DNA of 64,000 bases from Lentilactobacillus farraginis DSM 18382 = JCM 14108 (GCF_000583655.1 NZ_BAKI01000007.1:1-64000), one strand, 5' to 3'. Shown: positions 35,944 to 46,751, counted from the stretch's first letter. A program made the numbers and translations. Notes: generated by a model from the sequence alone, not told the origin.

Positions 35944-37992
35944 TCAATTTAATGAGTGTCGTTTCTCTTCATCATCCGCAACATAATGATATATCTTTCG
36001 CTGAACCAAATATTGGTCCTTTTCTTGGACAATAAACAATGGCGAGCTTTCCTCCACCACATTGCTAAACTCCAACCCATACCAGGAAGTTGGTGATGCG
36101 GTAATGTTTTGCAGGTAGATTCGACCGCCAATCAATCGTTTATCCAAGGCGCTTAATTGATCATTGGCAACTAAATCGGCAGGCTGTTCATTGATAATCA
36201 CAAACTTAAAGTCACCGACTTTACGGTGTCGCTGAGTTGAATACTTCGGCACCTGCGGCTCCAAAACGCCCTGGTCAACTAAGTGGTCCACAATCTGGTG
36301 GAGATAGACACTGACGGACTGCGACTTACGAAAGCCCAAATACAGCTGAATGTTAACGATGTTATTAGTCCCCAACATGTTAACCGTATAGTTGCTTTCA
36401 TATGGCACGTTGGTTTCATTAACGGTCACGAACCAATAAACTTTGGCTCGTTTAGGTTCCTGATCCAAAATGGAATACATGGTACTTCGCTTAATCTGGT
36501 AATCACCTTTAATTTTGGTCATGTAAACCAGATTCGTCGTAAACATCGGCACTGTTTCATCCTTGCTCAATTCCTGGAGCTGATCCCGATAATCCATAAG
36601 CGACACATACTCGCTTTCCCGTTCATAATGTTCACGGCGTTTATTGCCGAAATACCAAACCCACATAACATATAGAATTGCCAGCATGATGGCCAGCGTC
36701 ACATAGCCGCCATGGACAAACTTAACCAGACTAGCAATCAGAAAAACTGCTTCAATCATGCCAAAAAACAACGCTGTTGCCAGCGCCAAGCCTTGGTGAA
36801 CTCGACTTTTCAAAAATTCATAAAGCAAAATGGTCGTCATCAGCATCGTTATGGTAATTGCCAAGCCATAAGCTGCCTCCATTTTTTGTGAACTTTCAAA
36901 ATACCAGACAACACTCAACGTTACAATACACAAAATCCAATTAACATTTGATATATATATCTGATTTTTGACGTTGCTGGGATGCTTAACAATTAACCTT
37001 GGCAAAAACTTCAAACCAATTGCCTCGTCAACCAGCGTGTAAGACCCGGTAATCAACGCTTGCGAAGCAATAATAGCAGCCAACGTCGCTACGATAATGC
37101 CAAATAATCGCCAGTGCCCCGGCAGCATCTCATAAAACGGGTTCAAATCGGATAAATTCCGATAAGCAGCATCATTGGCGTGATTAATCACCCAGGCCCC
37201 CTGCCCCAAATAATTTAAAAACAAGGCACCGTATACCAATGGCCAAGTGGCGTAAACATTTTTCTTACCGACATGTCCCATATCTGAATATAAGGCTTCG
37301 GCCCCGGTCGTTGCCAGGAAAATACTGCCGAGAATAAAGATGCCCACTTTGTTCGCGGGGCTGAATAAAATTTCAATCGCATAGTACGGCGATAACGCCT
37401 TCAAGATAACCGGATAGTCCAACAAGTTGATGACACCAAAAACGGCCAGGAAACCGAACCACAAAACCATCACCGGCCCAAAAGATTTACCAATTGCGCC
37501 GGTACCAAATCGCTGAATCACAAATAAAATCAGTAAAACAGCCGTGGTTATCAATAAAACATCATGCTGAGAATTACCAAATGTTATCGGGCCGATTTGC
37601 TGATTTTTTAGACCTTCAATCGCCGAGGTCACCGTTACGGCAGGCGTTAAGGTGCCATCAGCAAGGATCGCCGCGCCACCAATTAACGCCGGAAAAATCA
37701 ACCACTTGGCATTTTTCCGAACCAACGCGTACAACGCAAAAATGCCGCCTTCATGGTTGTTATCGGCTTGCATGGCAATCACAACATATTTCAAAGTCGT
37801 GATAATCATCAACGTCCAAAAAATCAATGAAATTGAGCCAATGACGTAATTCGGTGAAATGTTGCCCATTCTACCGGCATCACCAATTAAAGCGTTCATT
37901 ACATATAATGGTGATGTGCCGATATCGCCATAAACAATGCCTAAAGTAACCAACATCCCGGCGAGTGAAATATGTTCCAGTTGCTTATTCAT
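35944..37992 (-). CDS. kup: KUP-family potassium transporter
   Basis: 682-residue potassium:proton symporter. The N-terminus [20 protein letters not shown] is the KUP signature, and the first 440 or so residues contain about 12 helices including [17 protein letters not shown] and [17 protein letters not shown]. The remaining 230 residues form the soluble cytoplasmic domain. Full length for the family. ATG at 37992 with GGAGG upstream; the frame extends five codons beyond. Monocistronic. KUP genes are often controlled by c-di-AMP, but no riboswitch was seen here. Confidence 0.95.
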   Translation of the reverse strand: MNKQLEHISLAGMLVTLGIVYGDIGTSPLYVMNALIGDAGRMGNISPNYVIGSISLIFWTLMIITTLKYVVIAMQADNNHEGGIFALYALVRKNAKWLIFPALIGGAAILADGTLTPAVTVTSAIEGLKNQQIGPITFGNSQHDVLLITTAVLLILFVIQRFGTGAIGKSFGPVMVLWFGFLAVFGVINLLDYPVILKALSPYYAIEILFSPANKVGIFILGSIFLATTGAEALYSDMGHVGKKNVYATWPLVYGALFLNYLGQGAWVINHANDAAYRNLSDLNPFYEMLPGHWRLFGIIVATLAAIIASQALITGSYTLVDEAIGLKFLPRLIVKHPSNVKNQIYISNVNWILCIVTLSVVWYFESSQKMEAAYGLAITITMLMTTILLYEFLKSRVHQGLALATALFFGMIEAVFLIASLVKFVHGGYVTLAIMLAILYVMWVWYFGNKRREHYERESEYVSLMDYRDQLQELSKDETVPMFTTNLVYMTKIKGDYQIKRSTMYSILDQEPKRAKVYWFVTVNETNVPYESNYTVNMLGTNNIVNIQLYLGFRKSQSVSVYLHQIVDHLVDQGVLEPQVPKYSTQRHRKVGDFKFVIINEQPADLVANDQLSALDKRLIGGRIYLQNITASPTSWYGLEFSNVVEESSPLFIVQEKDQYLVQRKIYHYVADDEEKRHSLN

Positions 37993-38123
37993 TGTCAGAG
38001 CCTCCAAGCAATCCCTCAGGATTTAATATGAAGCATATTATGCCAAATCAACCAATAAGGCAACCCCATTCATCAAATTGTCATAATTAAGTTTTAATCC
38101 GATAATTCAGCAGCGGCTCGGCT

Positions 38124-39599
38124 TTAATTGATCACCTTTTTATTTGGGTCCAACCAATTAATCAACAAAACAATTACCAATATCACCACGACACAGGTAA
38201 AAACCGCATGTAAAGCCGTTAAGACAATTGGATCTACCAACGCAGAATTGGCAACTGACTGAGAATGCGCGGAACTAATAACATTATTAACCTGTGAAAA
38301 GGAAATGCCACCATGCAGGTTAAGCCGAATCACCAAGTTTAAAATTGCACCGTAAACGCCAGCCATAACCGTTTGGCCCAGTGAACGCCCCAGCGTCAAA
38401 ATGGAGGTCGCCGAGCCAACCATCCCAGCCGGTACCAAGTGCTGACTGAGCACCGTATTCATACTAATGACAATTCCCATGCCAGTTCCGTTAATCATGG
38501 CAATCACGTAGAATGCCCAAACCGGAAACGAACTACCGGCAAAGACCAGCTCAACGTATCCCAATAACATGACGACAATCAGGACAATGGCGATCCATTT
38601 GGGCACATATTTAGCAATCAACGTGCCGACCAGAAATGACGCAATCAGCCACATAATTGAACTCGAAGTAACTACCAGACCGGCTGTGGTTGCTGAAACC
38701 CGATATAATGATTGAAGCCAAATCGGAAAGTAAACCTGATAACCGATTAAGACCCCGCTTAAAACTGTGGCCGTAATAATTTGAATGCTGAACGTGGCCG
38801 AATGAAACATTTTTGGCGACAACAGCGGATTTTCAAACCGGCGTTCCTGTCTAACCAGCAGCCACAAGCTGATGACGGCAATCAGCAAAAGACCAACGGC
38901 CAAGAACGGTTGCCTGTCCAGAACCTGAATGGCCAATAACAATCCCACTAAACAAACTGCCAGCCAAACAATCCCCCACCAATCAATTGTCAATTGCTTT
39001 CGTAAACGCACTTTCTCATGATAGCCGAACCAAACCAGCAGCATGACGCCAATTCCCAGCGGCACATTGACAAAGAAAACCCAGTGCCAGGATAATCGAT
39101 CAACCAGAAAGCCACCGATCAACGGGCCAACCAATGCCGAAAGCCCCCAAGCCGTGTTATTGAAAGCCAGCACATTAGCCCGTTCCTTAAAACTAAAGTT
39201 ATCCGCGATAATCGTAAACGTTAGTGGCATCACCGCGCCGGCACCGATTCCCTGAAGCGCCCGTGATATAATCAGCAGTAAAATTGACGGTGACAAGCCA
39301 CTCAACAGTGATCCCAATGTAAAGACTATGACGCCCCACTGAAAAATATTCCGGCGTCCCATCATATCAGCCAATTTACCATAAATCGGTGTTGTAATTG
39401 CCGTCGTCAATAAATACGCACTCATAATCCAACTTTGAAAAGCTAAACCGTGTAATTCACTGATAATTGACGGCAGCGCGGTTGTGACGATGGTGACTTC
39501 CACCGACGTCATAAAAGTCGCGATAAAAACGGCGGTCATAATCAACCACCGCTTGTTTCGAATCGGGCTTTCACCGACTTGATTTGTTTCGTGATTCAT
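38124..39599 (-). CDS. MFS multidrug exporter (DHA2, EmrB/QacA family)
   Basis: 491-residue transporter with 14 predicted helices. Motifs: the D1 region VTIVTTALPSIISELHG, motif A GKLADMMGRRNIFQWG and motif C (GAGAVMPLTF, then GPLIGGFLVDRLSWHWVFFV). Proton-coupled efflux of drugs or other amphipathic compounds is expected. The start is ATG 39599 with AGAAGGGA upstream; the open frame extends 25 codons further but lacks a ribosome site. Divergent from a GNAT gene at 39697. No regulator is adjacent. Confidence 0.9.
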   Translation of the reverse strand: MNHETNQVGESPIRNKRWLIMTAVFIATFMTSVEVTIVTTALPSIISELHGLAFQSWIMSAYLLTTAITTPIYGKLADMMGRRNIFQWGVIVFTLGSLLSGLSPSILLLIISRALQGIGAGAVMPLTFTIIADNFSFKERANVLAFNNTAWGLSALVGPLIGGFLVDRLSWHWVFFVNVPLGIGVMLLVWFGYHEKVRLRKQLTIDWWGIVWLAVCLVGLLLAIQVLDRQPFLAVGLLLIAVISLWLLVRQERRFENPLLSPKMFHSATFSIQIITATVLSGVLIGYQVYFPIWLQSLYRVSATTAGLVVTSSSIMWLIASFLVGTLIAKYVPKWIAIVLIVVMLLGYVELVFAGSSFPVWAFYVIAMINGTGMGIVISMNTVLSQHLVPAGMVGSATSILTLGRSLGQTVMAGVYGAILNLVIRLNLHGGISFSQVNNVISSAHSQSVANSALVDPIVLTALHAVFTCVVVILVIVLLINWLDPNKKVIN

Positions 39600-39696
39600 A
39601 AAATCCGCATCCCTTCTCTCAAAATACTTTACATAGAAAATTTTACCATCATCCGCTAAAATGAAAACAAACAATCAAATAGACAGGAGATTTAAA

Positions 39697-40188
39697 ATGA
39701 AGATCACTTTCGATCACGCCCAACCACAAGCACTATCCGACATCATGCGGATTGAACATACCGGCTTTTCAGACGCTGAGGCTGCTACTACCAAAGCTAT
39801 GAAAGACCGAATCCGGCTGTACCCGGATACATTCATCGTTGCCAAAAATGATCAAGGCCAAATTGTCGGCTACATTGTAGGCCCTTCCTTTAATCAACGC
39901 TATTTAACCGACGAATTATATGAAAAAGCGACGCCAAACAATCCAAACGAAAGTTATCAAACCGTCCTTAGTTTGGTTGTTGATCCCGCCTATCAGCATC
40001 ACGGCATTGCCGGCCAATTGTTGGATAAACTGGCCAAGGTGGCTAAGAACCAGGGGCGGACTGCCATTAGCCTGACATGCTTAAAGAAATTGATTCCTTT
40101 CTACGAGGACCACGGCTACAAAAACGAGGGAATAGCTGATTCCGATCATGCAGATGAAGTTTGGTATAATATGGTGCTGGATTTATAA
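39697..40188 (+). CDS. GNAT-family N-acetyltransferase
   Basis: 163-residue acetyltransferase, complete. Motif A is SLVVDPAYQHHGIAGQLLDK (about 92-111), followed by ISLTCLKKLIPFYEDHGYKN. The N-terminal DIMRIEHTGF resembles the arylalkylamine acetyltransferase-like subgroup. ATG at 39697 with AGGAG 7 bases upstream. The substrate cannot be inferred. It is divergent from the exporter gene; terminator downstream. Confidence 0.88.
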   Translation: MKITFDHAQPQALSDIMRIEHTGFSDAEAATTKAMKDRIRLYPDTFIVAKNDQGQIVGYIVGPSFNQRYLTDELYEKATPNNPNESYQTVLSLVVDPAYQHHGIAGQLLDKLAKVAKNQGRTAISLTCLKKLIPFYEDHGYKNEGIADSDHADEVWYNMVLDL

Positions 40189-40312
40189 AAATTATGGTGC
40201 AACTTGTTCTTGCCCTCATATATTAACGACATCCATTCTTGAAAATATGTAAAAATAATAGTTACTAAAACGAGCCGGCCAAATTCTCAAGTATTTGATT
40301 ATTTTCATCCCA

Positions 40313-40357
40313 AAAACCGCCCAGACAAGTATCTTAAATACTCGTTTGAGCGGTTTT
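40313..40357 (+). terminator. Terminator between converging genes
   Basis: AAAACCGC pairs with GCGGTTTT around an internal AGTAT...ATACT stem. Confidence 0.75.
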
Positions 40358-40422
40358 ATAATCAGTTTTTCGATTAGTTTTGAATCACCCACTAGTCAAA
40401 AAACTACTTAAACACTTCTTGC

Positions 40423-41244
40423 TTACGTGGCTTGCTTTCGAAATGACACCAGTGATGTGCCATAGTGCTTTTTGAATACTTTTGTCAACGATTCCGGCCG
40501 TTGATAACCACATTTTTCAGCAATCTCTTCAACCGACAAGGCAGAAGACTCTAAGTAATGCCGAGCCATAGTCAGCCGAAAATTTTGAATATACTTTGCC
40601 GGCGACATCCCAGTGACTTCCTTAAACTTGGCAGTAAAATAACTTCGATCCAATCCAACCAAGTCAGCCAGCGCTTCAACCGTTAACGTTTCGGCAATGT
40701 GTGCCTGAATATAAGCAACTGCCTTATTAACGTAAGGATTCAAAATCAGCGTTGGCAGCGTTTCTTTATTTGAAGCTGCTACACAGCTAAAGAATTGGTA
40801 CAAATTACCGATTCTTGCCATATTATCAACGACGTTATCTTTAGCATGGTCAATAATATTTTCAGTATACTGATAAAGCAACCGACTGAATTTTGCGGCC
40901 TCAAAGACCGGCTCTTCCTGAGTTAATCCCGCTGAAGAAATCACCTGTGGCGCATTTTGGCCGCCAAAGCCCAACCAAAGATATTTCCAGGGGTCCTTTT
41001 CGTCCGCAATATAAAAGGTTTGCACATTCGGCGTAATTAAAAATCCCTGACCGGCGTGCAGTGAATATGTCACACCATCCACTAAGAAAGTGCCCTTACC
41101 CTTGAGAATGTAATGCACCACAAAGTAACTTCGAACAGCAGGACCGTATTGATGTTTGGGAAATGTCTGGGAAATTCCCGCACAGGAAAGCGACAATGGT
41201 TGGTCTGAATATAATTTTAAAGAAATTGCGTGCGCGTTTTCCAT
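40423..41244 (-). CDS. AraC-family regulator of the alpha-galactoside operon
   Basis: 273-residue regulator. An N-terminal cupin-like sugar-sensing domain (VHYILKGKGTFLVDGVTYSL, LHAGQGFLITP) is joined to a C-terminal double helix-turn-helix (IAETLTVEALADLVGLDRSY, ARHYLESSALSVEEIAEKCG, YQRPESLTKVFKKHYG). This is the MsmR/RafR type. The ATG at 41244 is chosen (AAAGGGG upstream) over 33 extra open codons. It is third gene after the permease and alpha-galactosidase genes, 43 bases downstream, and probably activates them. Confidence 0.9.
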   Translation of the reverse strand: MENAHAISLKLYSDQPLSLSCAGISQTFPKHQYGPAVRSYFVVHYILKGKGTFLVDGVTYSLHAGQGFLITPNVQTFYIADEKDPWKYLWLGFGGQNAPQVISSAGLTQEEPVFEAAKFSRLLYQYTENIIDHAKDNVVDNMARIGNLYQFFSCVAASNKETLPTLILNPYVNKAVAYIQAHIAETLTVEALADLVGLDRSYFTAKFKEVTGMSPAKYIQNFRLTMARHYLESSALSVEEIAEKCGYQRPESLTKVFKKHYGTSLVSFRKQAT

Positions 41245-41287
41245 GTCCGTTTTCCCCTTTATAATTTCTGAAATACCTTGTTGACTG

Positions 41288-43522
41288 TTAGTCACTGACG
41301 GCTTTGAAATGATACATATGTGAACTAAAGTCAAATTTATCAATTGTTTCGTAAAAACCGGTATTCATTAGTTCATCACCACCAATAACTTTTCCGGTAG
41401 CAATGTTTTGATAATCCCAATTACCGTTTAATCCTGCTAATTTTAACACATTAAAGGCGGGTTGCGCTGATGATAAGACTTGAAACGAAAAGACAACCGC
41501 CTCACTTTTATCTGCCGTCACAAACAGCCATGCGCACCGATTCCCCTGACTTGGATTGATCAGCCGAATGAAATCGCCAAATTGAATAATTGGTCGAATT
41601 GCCTTGTAGGTAGCGACCTGTTTGGCAATTGCTGCTTTTTCAGCAGCCGACATTTTAGTTAGATCAAGCTCATAACCGAAGACCCCACTCATAGCAACAT
41701 CAGCTCGGGTTTGAAGCGGTGTTGCCCGGCCGGTTTGCTGGTTGGGTGATTCAGAAACATGGGCAGTCATTGACGAAATCGGGTAAGCCAAAGAAGTCCC
41801 ATATTGAATTGTTAACCGGGCAATTGCATCCGTATTATCACTTGTCCAGGATTGTGGCATATAGTACATCATACCGGCATCAATTCTGCCACCGCCACCA
41901 GAACAGCCTTCCCAGAGAATGTCCGGAAATTCACTGGTTAATCGTTCCAATAACTCATAAAGCCCCAAAACATATCGATGGAGGGTTTCGCCCTGTTGCT
42001 GTGGCGGCAAAACCGATGAGTATACATCAGTAATATGGCGGTTCATGTCCCATTTTACATAGTCGATATCCGCATCCTTTAAAACCTGTTTCATCTGATT
42101 AAAGAGATTGTCGCGAACCGCCTGGCGCCCCATATCCAACACATATTGATCACGAGAAGGGGTTGGTTCTCTATCAGGTACCCTTAGCATATAGTCCGGA
42201 TGCTGGCGATATAAGTCAGAATCATAAGAAATCATTTCCGGTTCAAACCAAATTCCCATTTTCATCCCCTGTTGATGAACATAATCAGAAAATTTTTTCA
42301 GGCCATGAGGAAACTTCTTCTTAAAGACCCGCCAGTCTCCCAAAGATGAATCATCGTTGTCACGATGGCCAAACCAGCCATCATCTAAGACAAACATTTC
42401 AATGCCAACGTTTTTAGCCTCATCTACAATCTTTTTTAATTTTAATTCATTGAAATCAAAGAAAGTAGCTTCCCAATTATTAATCACAATCGGCCGCTGA
42501 CGGAATTGGTTTTTACCGCGGCTAACCCGTTCCCTTAATAAATGATGATAAGTCTGACTCAAATCATTTAAGCCGTGGTCAGAGTACGCTAACAAAACTT
42601 CAGGCGTTTGGAAACTTTCATCTGGCCCCAACTGCCAGTCAAATTGATCGTCATTGATCCCTACCGTCAGCCGGGTTTGCTTAAATTGATCTCTTTCAAC
42701 TGATTCCTTGTGATTTCCGGAATAAACAAAATTAAAGCCGTACACCTCACCATGAAATTCATCCGTCTTGGGCTCACACAAAGCAATAAACGAGTTCATC
42801 TGATGGCTGGTAGTTCCTCGAGAGCTTGAAAACACCTTTGAACCAAAGCCAACCTTTTCACGTTGTTCATGGCGTTCATTGACATGAGCGCCGGGTAGTG
42901 AAATAACATCCAACGTTCGATTATGAAAATCAATTTGCAAAGACGCTGCTTTTTCTAAATGAACCGTTGTCTGGCCAGCATTTTTTATTTTTACGGAGCG
43001 GGCAATCACTTTTCGATCCCGATAAATCGTATAGGTTAACGCCACTTCCAAGGATGTCAGTTGATCAACAAGCGTTATGATCAACGTCTGGGCTTCTTCA
43101 TCGTCCTTAACATAAGCTGCCGGCAGGCCCTTAAGGCGTGGCTTTCCGGCAATGATTTGATAAGATTGGTACGTCAGGAAAACCGATCGGGATCCGTCCG
43201 CCTGTCGAACAATTAAGGCCGGCGTTCGAAAGTCACCATCCCCCTGCCCACTGTATTCTCGCAATAACGAATCCAGGGAGTAAGTCCGATCAGTTGTCCC
43301 GGGGAGGTTCCCGGAAAACCCGCGGTCAAGTCTGGGACTTTGCCGCTGACCATGATAATGTCTAACCGCCCGACCAAAGTAAAGGTGGCTCATAATCCCA
43401 CCCTCATCAATGGCCAACAGATAAGAAATATACTGATTGTGTAAGTGAAAGACCCGGTTTTCCTGATCAAAGGTTATTAAAGGATCACTTACCTTGCGTG
43501 AGTGATTATTAGCTTTTGTCAT
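41288..43522 (-). CDS. aga: Alpha-galactosidase (GH36)
   Basis: 744-residue enzyme that removes alpha-1,6-galactose from melibiose, raffinose and stachyose. Catalytic nucleophile Asp at about 492 (YVKWDMNRH) and acid/base Asp at about 562 (SDNTDA) are present, as are DDGWFGHRDND, WFEPEMIS and CSGGGGRID. Length and domain order (N-terminal beta-sandwich, barrel, C-terminal beta domain) match GH36. No signal peptide, so it works in the cytoplasm on sugar imported by the permease encoded 20 bases upstream. ATG at 43522 with GGAGG; five upstream codons are also open. Confidence 0.95.
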   Translation of the reverse strand: MTKANNHSRKVSDPLITFDQENRVFHLHNQYISYLLAIDEGGIMSHLYFGRAVRHYHGQRQSPRLDRGFSGNLPGTTDRTYSLDSLLREYSGQGDGDFRTPALIVRQADGSRSVFLTYQSYQIIAGKPRLKGLPAAYVKDDEEAQTLIITLVDQLTSLEVALTYTIYRDRKVIARSVKIKNAGQTTVHLEKAASLQIDFHNRTLDVISLPGAHVNERHEQREKVGFGSKVFSSSRGTTSHQMNSFIALCEPKTDEFHGEVYGFNFVYSGNHKESVERDQFKQTRLTVGINDDQFDWQLGPDESFQTPEVLLAYSDHGLNDLSQTYHHLLRERVSRGKNQFRQRPIVINNWEATFFDFNELKLKKIVDEAKNVGIEMFVLDDGWFGHRDNDDSSLGDWRVFKKKFPHGLKKFSDYVHQQGMKMGIWFEPEMISYDSDLYRQHPDYMLRVPDREPTPSRDQYVLDMGRQAVRDNLFNQMKQVLKDADIDYVKWDMNRHITDVYSSVLPPQQQGETLHRYVLGLYELLERLTSEFPDILWEGCSGGGGRIDAGMMYYMPQSWTSDNTDAIARLTIQYGTSLAYPISSMTAHVSESPNQQTGRATPLQTRADVAMSGVFGYELDLTKMSAAEKAAIAKQVATYKAIRPIIQFGDFIRLINPSQGNRCAWLFVTADKSEAVVFSFQVLSSAQPAFNVLKLAGLNGNWDYQNIATGKVIGGDELMNTGFYETIDKFDFSSHMYHFKAVSD

Positions 43523-43542
43523 TGTCAATTCCTCCATTTTAA

Positions 43543-45513
43543 CTACTTCTCATCATTAGTTGGTTTCGCATCCTGATTGCCGGCAGTGATTTGCATGACT
43601 GCCTGGTTATTCGCGGTTACGGTTTTGCCAATCGGTTCAATCAGTTTAAAATCTTTAAACTGATCTGAGTTTGTCACCGTTACGATTACCGTATCGTCCA
43701 GTCCGGCTTTTTGAATTGCCGGTTGCCAAAATTCAATTAATTCAGTGCCTTTTTTAACCCGCTGGCCTTTTTCCAGAACTGAAGTAAAACCGGTTCCCCG
43801 CATCGCCACCGTGCCAATTCCAATATGAATTAACAGGGCCACACCGTTATCACCAACTAAGCCAACAGCATGCCGGGTTGAAAAAACTTGGGCGACGGTC
43901 GCATCAAAGGGTGCCAATATTCGACCATCACTGGGCTTAACAGCGAACCCGTTTCCTGCCTGACCAGATGCAAATGTCTGATCGGAAACATCCTTTAAGG
44001 AAATCAAACTCCCAGCAACCGGCGAGGTAATCTGAATCGAAGTCGCATCCGCTTTAACTGCTTCGTCAACTAAGACTTCTTTTCCCCACGTTTTCTCCAA
44101 TTCATTGACAATTTCCGCATGCCGCTTTTCAGTTAATGTCGATTTTTTCCAAAAGATTGTCAATGCAATCAGTAAAAACACTGCCGGAACAGCAAACATC
44201 ATTAATTTAAAAACAAAAACCCCATGGCCAGTAATCGAAGCGGCAGTGGCGCCGGTTGTCATTCCCGCTAATACGGCGATTTGCCCAACAACCCCGTTTG
44301 AAACGGCCCCACCTAATTTATCAAGCAATGGCCGCACCGATAATGTCAGCGATTCATCCCGATGGCCAAGCTTCCATTGGCCGTATTCTACAGAATCCGA
44401 AATAATCATTAGAACAACCAGAAAAATCACAGCTTGCGGGACCTGGAACAATTCAGCGGCTATTAAGACCAACAAGAAGGATTTTCCAGCAAAGGTGAAC
44501 AGCAGAATACCGCTAAGCATTAATGCAATACATACTGCAAAGACATTCCGTCGGTTGAACTTATCAACCAACTTTGGAAAAATGGATACCGAAATCAAGC
44601 TAACAACGATATTTAACATTTGAAAAATCGAAAATTTGGTTGATGCCCCCATAATAAACGTAAAGTAATAAAGCACCAATGAATTTAAAATGTTGATTCC
44701 AATCGCATAAATACCATAGGTTAGTGCAATCCACATCAACTGATCATTTTTTGTCAATGCGCCGATAATCTGCTTAAAGCCAACCGTATTTTCTTTGTTT
44801 TTTCGAATATCAGACTGCACTTCATGCGTTCCAAAACCAACGGCCAGTGCTGTCACAATTCCAACAATTGCGACCATTAACGCAAAGCTGAACCAACCGC
44901 GGGCATCACCGGTACCGCCTGCTTTATTTAATGAAAAGAATAAAACCAGCGGCATGACAATCACCCCAACCAGGCCACCGCCCAATGTTGAGCCAATACG
45001 TGCAGAAGAAGCAGTCCGTTCCCGTTCATGAGAACTTAACGACAAGGCGGGAATCATTGACCAAAAAGCAACGTCTTTAAAAGAATAAAAGATATCCATT
45101 GTAATATATAAAATAGCAAAAATAGTTAAATATAAAATCGGATTTGTTCGGTTAATACCGCCTAAATTCGTAAATAGAACCAGTAGAATGATTGAAGTAA
45201 TCGTTCCCCCAACAACAACCCACGGTTTAAATTGCCCAAATCTGGTTTTGGTTCGATCAATCAAATTACCGATAAATGGGTCAATAAACAATTCAACAAT
45301 TCTTAATACCGTAATAATCATCGTAATATAGACAATCATTTGATTGTTTTGAGCCTTGTTGCCGGTATTAAATAAATGGGTCGTGATAAACATAATAAAA
45401 TATGTTGATAGCGCCCCGTAAAACATATCATTTCCAAATGCACCAAATGCATATGAAATTCTCGAAACTGCTGTTTTACCCGAAGCAGGCTTTACTGCAA
45501 CACTTTTTTCCAT
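43543..45513 (-). CDS. Galactoside permease, GPH family with C-terminal PTS EIIA domain (LacS/RafP type)
   Basis: 656-residue sugar:cation symporter. The first 460 or so residues have about 12 helices with the GPH patterns FGAFGNDMFYG, DPFIGNLIDRTKTRFGQFKP and GQWKLGHRDESL. The C-terminal 160 residues are a glucose-type EIIA domain (DGRILAPFDATVAQVFSTRH, then the phosphorylatable His in LLIHIGIGTVAM) that lets HPr regulate transport. With the alpha-galactosidase gene next to it, raffinose or melibiose is a likelier substrate than lactose. ATG at 45513 with GGAGG 7 bases upstream. A cre site lies about 100 bases upstream. Confidence 0.92.
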   Translation of the reverse strand: MEKSVAVKPASGKTAVSRISYAFGAFGNDMFYGALSTYFIMFITTHLFNTGNKAQNNQMIVYITMIITVLRIVELFIDPFIGNLIDRTKTRFGQFKPWVVVGGTITSIILLVLFTNLGGINRTNPILYLTIFAILYITMDIFYSFKDVAFWSMIPALSLSSHERERTASSARIGSTLGGGLVGVIVMPLVLFFSLNKAGGTGDARGWFSFALMVAIVGIVTALAVGFGTHEVQSDIRKNKENTVGFKQIIGALTKNDQLMWIALTYGIYAIGINILNSLVLYYFTFIMGASTKFSIFQMLNIVVSLISVSIFPKLVDKFNRRNVFAVCIALMLSGILLFTFAGKSFLLVLIAAELFQVPQAVIFLVVLMIISDSVEYGQWKLGHRDESLTLSVRPLLDKLGGAVSNGVVGQIAVLAGMTTGATAASITGHGVFVFKLMMFAVPAVFLLIALTIFWKKSTLTEKRHAEIVNELEKTWGKEVLVDEAVKADATSIQITSPVAGSLISLKDVSDQTFASGQAGNGFAVKPSDGRILAPFDATVAQVFSTRHAVGLVGDNGVALLIHIGIGTVAMRGTGFTSVLEKGQRVKKGTELIEFWQPAIQKAGLDDTVIVTVTNSDQFKDFKLIEPIGKTVTANNQAVMQITAGNQDAKPTNDEK

Positions 45514-45607
45514 ATTGGTTTCCTCCAGCATCATTCCCGGCTGCCAACCGGTTCTTTTTCCATTTCCACTAATCCTACGTGGTATGCTTCTAATCTTAGC
45601 CAAATAA

Positions 45608-45622
45608 AGAAAGCGCTACCAG
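45608..45622. promoter_or_regulatory. cre (CcpA) site upstream of the alpha-galactoside operon
   Basis: On the minus strand CTGGTAGCGCTTTCT matches the cre core (TGNNANCGNTNNCT) well; catabolite repression of the operon is expected. Confidence 0.65.
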
Positions 45623-45715
45623 CTCTATTTGTGATGTAAAACTGTCCATTTGTGGGATTATAGACAACACTACCAATTTAAAAATTGAATTCGCCAATGT
45701 TTTGGTCAACCTTTC

Positions 45716-45744
45716 TTGAACCGCCTCTCTGATAGTGTTATGAT
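45716..45744 (+). promoter_or_regulatory. Promoter of the metalloprotease gene
   Basis: TTGAAC, exact 17-base spacer, TATGAT, 45 bases before the start codon. Confidence 0.75.
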
Positions 45745-45789
45745 TCGACTAACTTATAATGGATTTTATGCAAGGAGCATTTAATAAAA

Positions 45790-46629
45790 ATGACTAAAAA
45801 ACATTTGCTTGCCGGGTTACTGGCATCCCTGACAATCGCCGCCGCACTGCCAATTACTTTTGGCGCCGCCTTTCAATCACCGGCATACGCCAAAACAGCC
45901 ACGAAAGCTACGGTGATTTCACAAATTAAAAAGACCCCTGATCTAAATCCAACCAGTAGCGTTCGTGCTTTTTCAAAAACAACTTACCAGCAGTACAAAG
46001 CAACTTTTAACAAGGACTACAACGTCGACAAAATGAGTCCATCATCTGTTTTTAATCATCATCAGGCGCTGGTATACACAGCTTCGCCAACACTTCGAAA
46101 ATACCTGGCCGTTTCGATGAAAACTTGGAACCATGCATTGGGCAGAACCGTCTTTAAAACCGGAACCAGCAATAACTACACGATTCGAGTCGGCTTTGGA
46201 ACTGGTGGTAAAGACCATAGTTTATGGGACGGCCTCTACAAGACCAACAAACTGTGGGTCAATAAGTCCCATTTCAATAGTGACAGTTACATTTTGACCG
46301 TTTTACAAGCGGTTAGTGGTAAAAAAGTAACCAAGCCTAAAACAGCCGCTGATAAAGCTGCCTATGTCAAATATTACCGTGGTTTCTGGGAGGCCACGAT
46401 TACCCACGAATTGGGTCACAGCTTAGGTTTGGATCACACACCGTATTTGGATGATATTATGTACGCGCAATCAGGCGATAGTTCTAGTAGCATTAAGTAC
46501 ACTTGGACAACTTCCAAGAAAGGTAACGGTTCATTTGCCGGTTTCACCAATAAATTATCCAGTCGGGATATCAACCGGGCAAAAATTAACCAAACTATTG
46601 GGATACTGGTGAAATTAAAGTTTAACTAA
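45790..46629 (+). CDS. Secreted metzincin-type zinc metalloprotease (M10-like)
   Basis: 279-residue exported protease. Signal peptide at about 1-35 (cleavage near AYA-KT). The zinc site HELGHSLGLDH, near 206-216, is the extended HExxHxxGxxH of metzincins, and DIMYA about 8 residues later is the Met-turn. The remainder (a roughly 100-residue N-terminal part, FGTGGKDHSLWDGLY) fits the matrixin/M10 catalytic fold of small secreted Lactobacillus proteases. ATG at 45790 after AAGGAG. Monocistronic, with good promoter and terminator. Its substrate is unknown; no propeptide cysteine switch is evident. Confidence 0.88.
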   Translation: MTKKHLLAGLLASLTIAAALPITFGAAFQSPAYAKTATKATVISQIKKTPDLNPTSSVRAFSKTTYQQYKATFNKDYNVDKMSPSSVFNHHQALVYTASPTLRKYLAVSMKTWNHALGRTVFKTGTSNNYTIRVGFGTGGKDHSLWDGLYKTNKLWVNKSHFNSDSYILTVLQAVSGKKVTKPKTAADKAAYVKYYRGFWEATITHELGHSLGLDHTPYLDDIMYAQSGDSSSSIKYTWTTSKKGNGSFAGFTNKLSSRDINRAKINQTIGILVKLKFN

Positions 46630-46632
46630 GTC

Positions 46633-46665
46633 AAAAAACGCGACCATAACCTGGACGCGTTTTTT
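46633..46665 (+). terminator. Rho-independent terminator
   Basis: AAAAAACGCG pairs with CGCGTTTTTT after the metalloprotease stop. Confidence 0.88.
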
Positions 46666-46751
46666 GTAACCGTAATATTAAGATGTGGTTTTTACAAAAT
46701 TTCCCCAATCAATAGATTCAACCAAATTAAAATCTGATTGTTTTTAGCACC

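Noticed and set aside
44105-44623. 172-residue plus-strand ORF antisense to the GPH permease
   Set aside because: Composition mirrors the hydrophobic permease on the other strand; no start signals.
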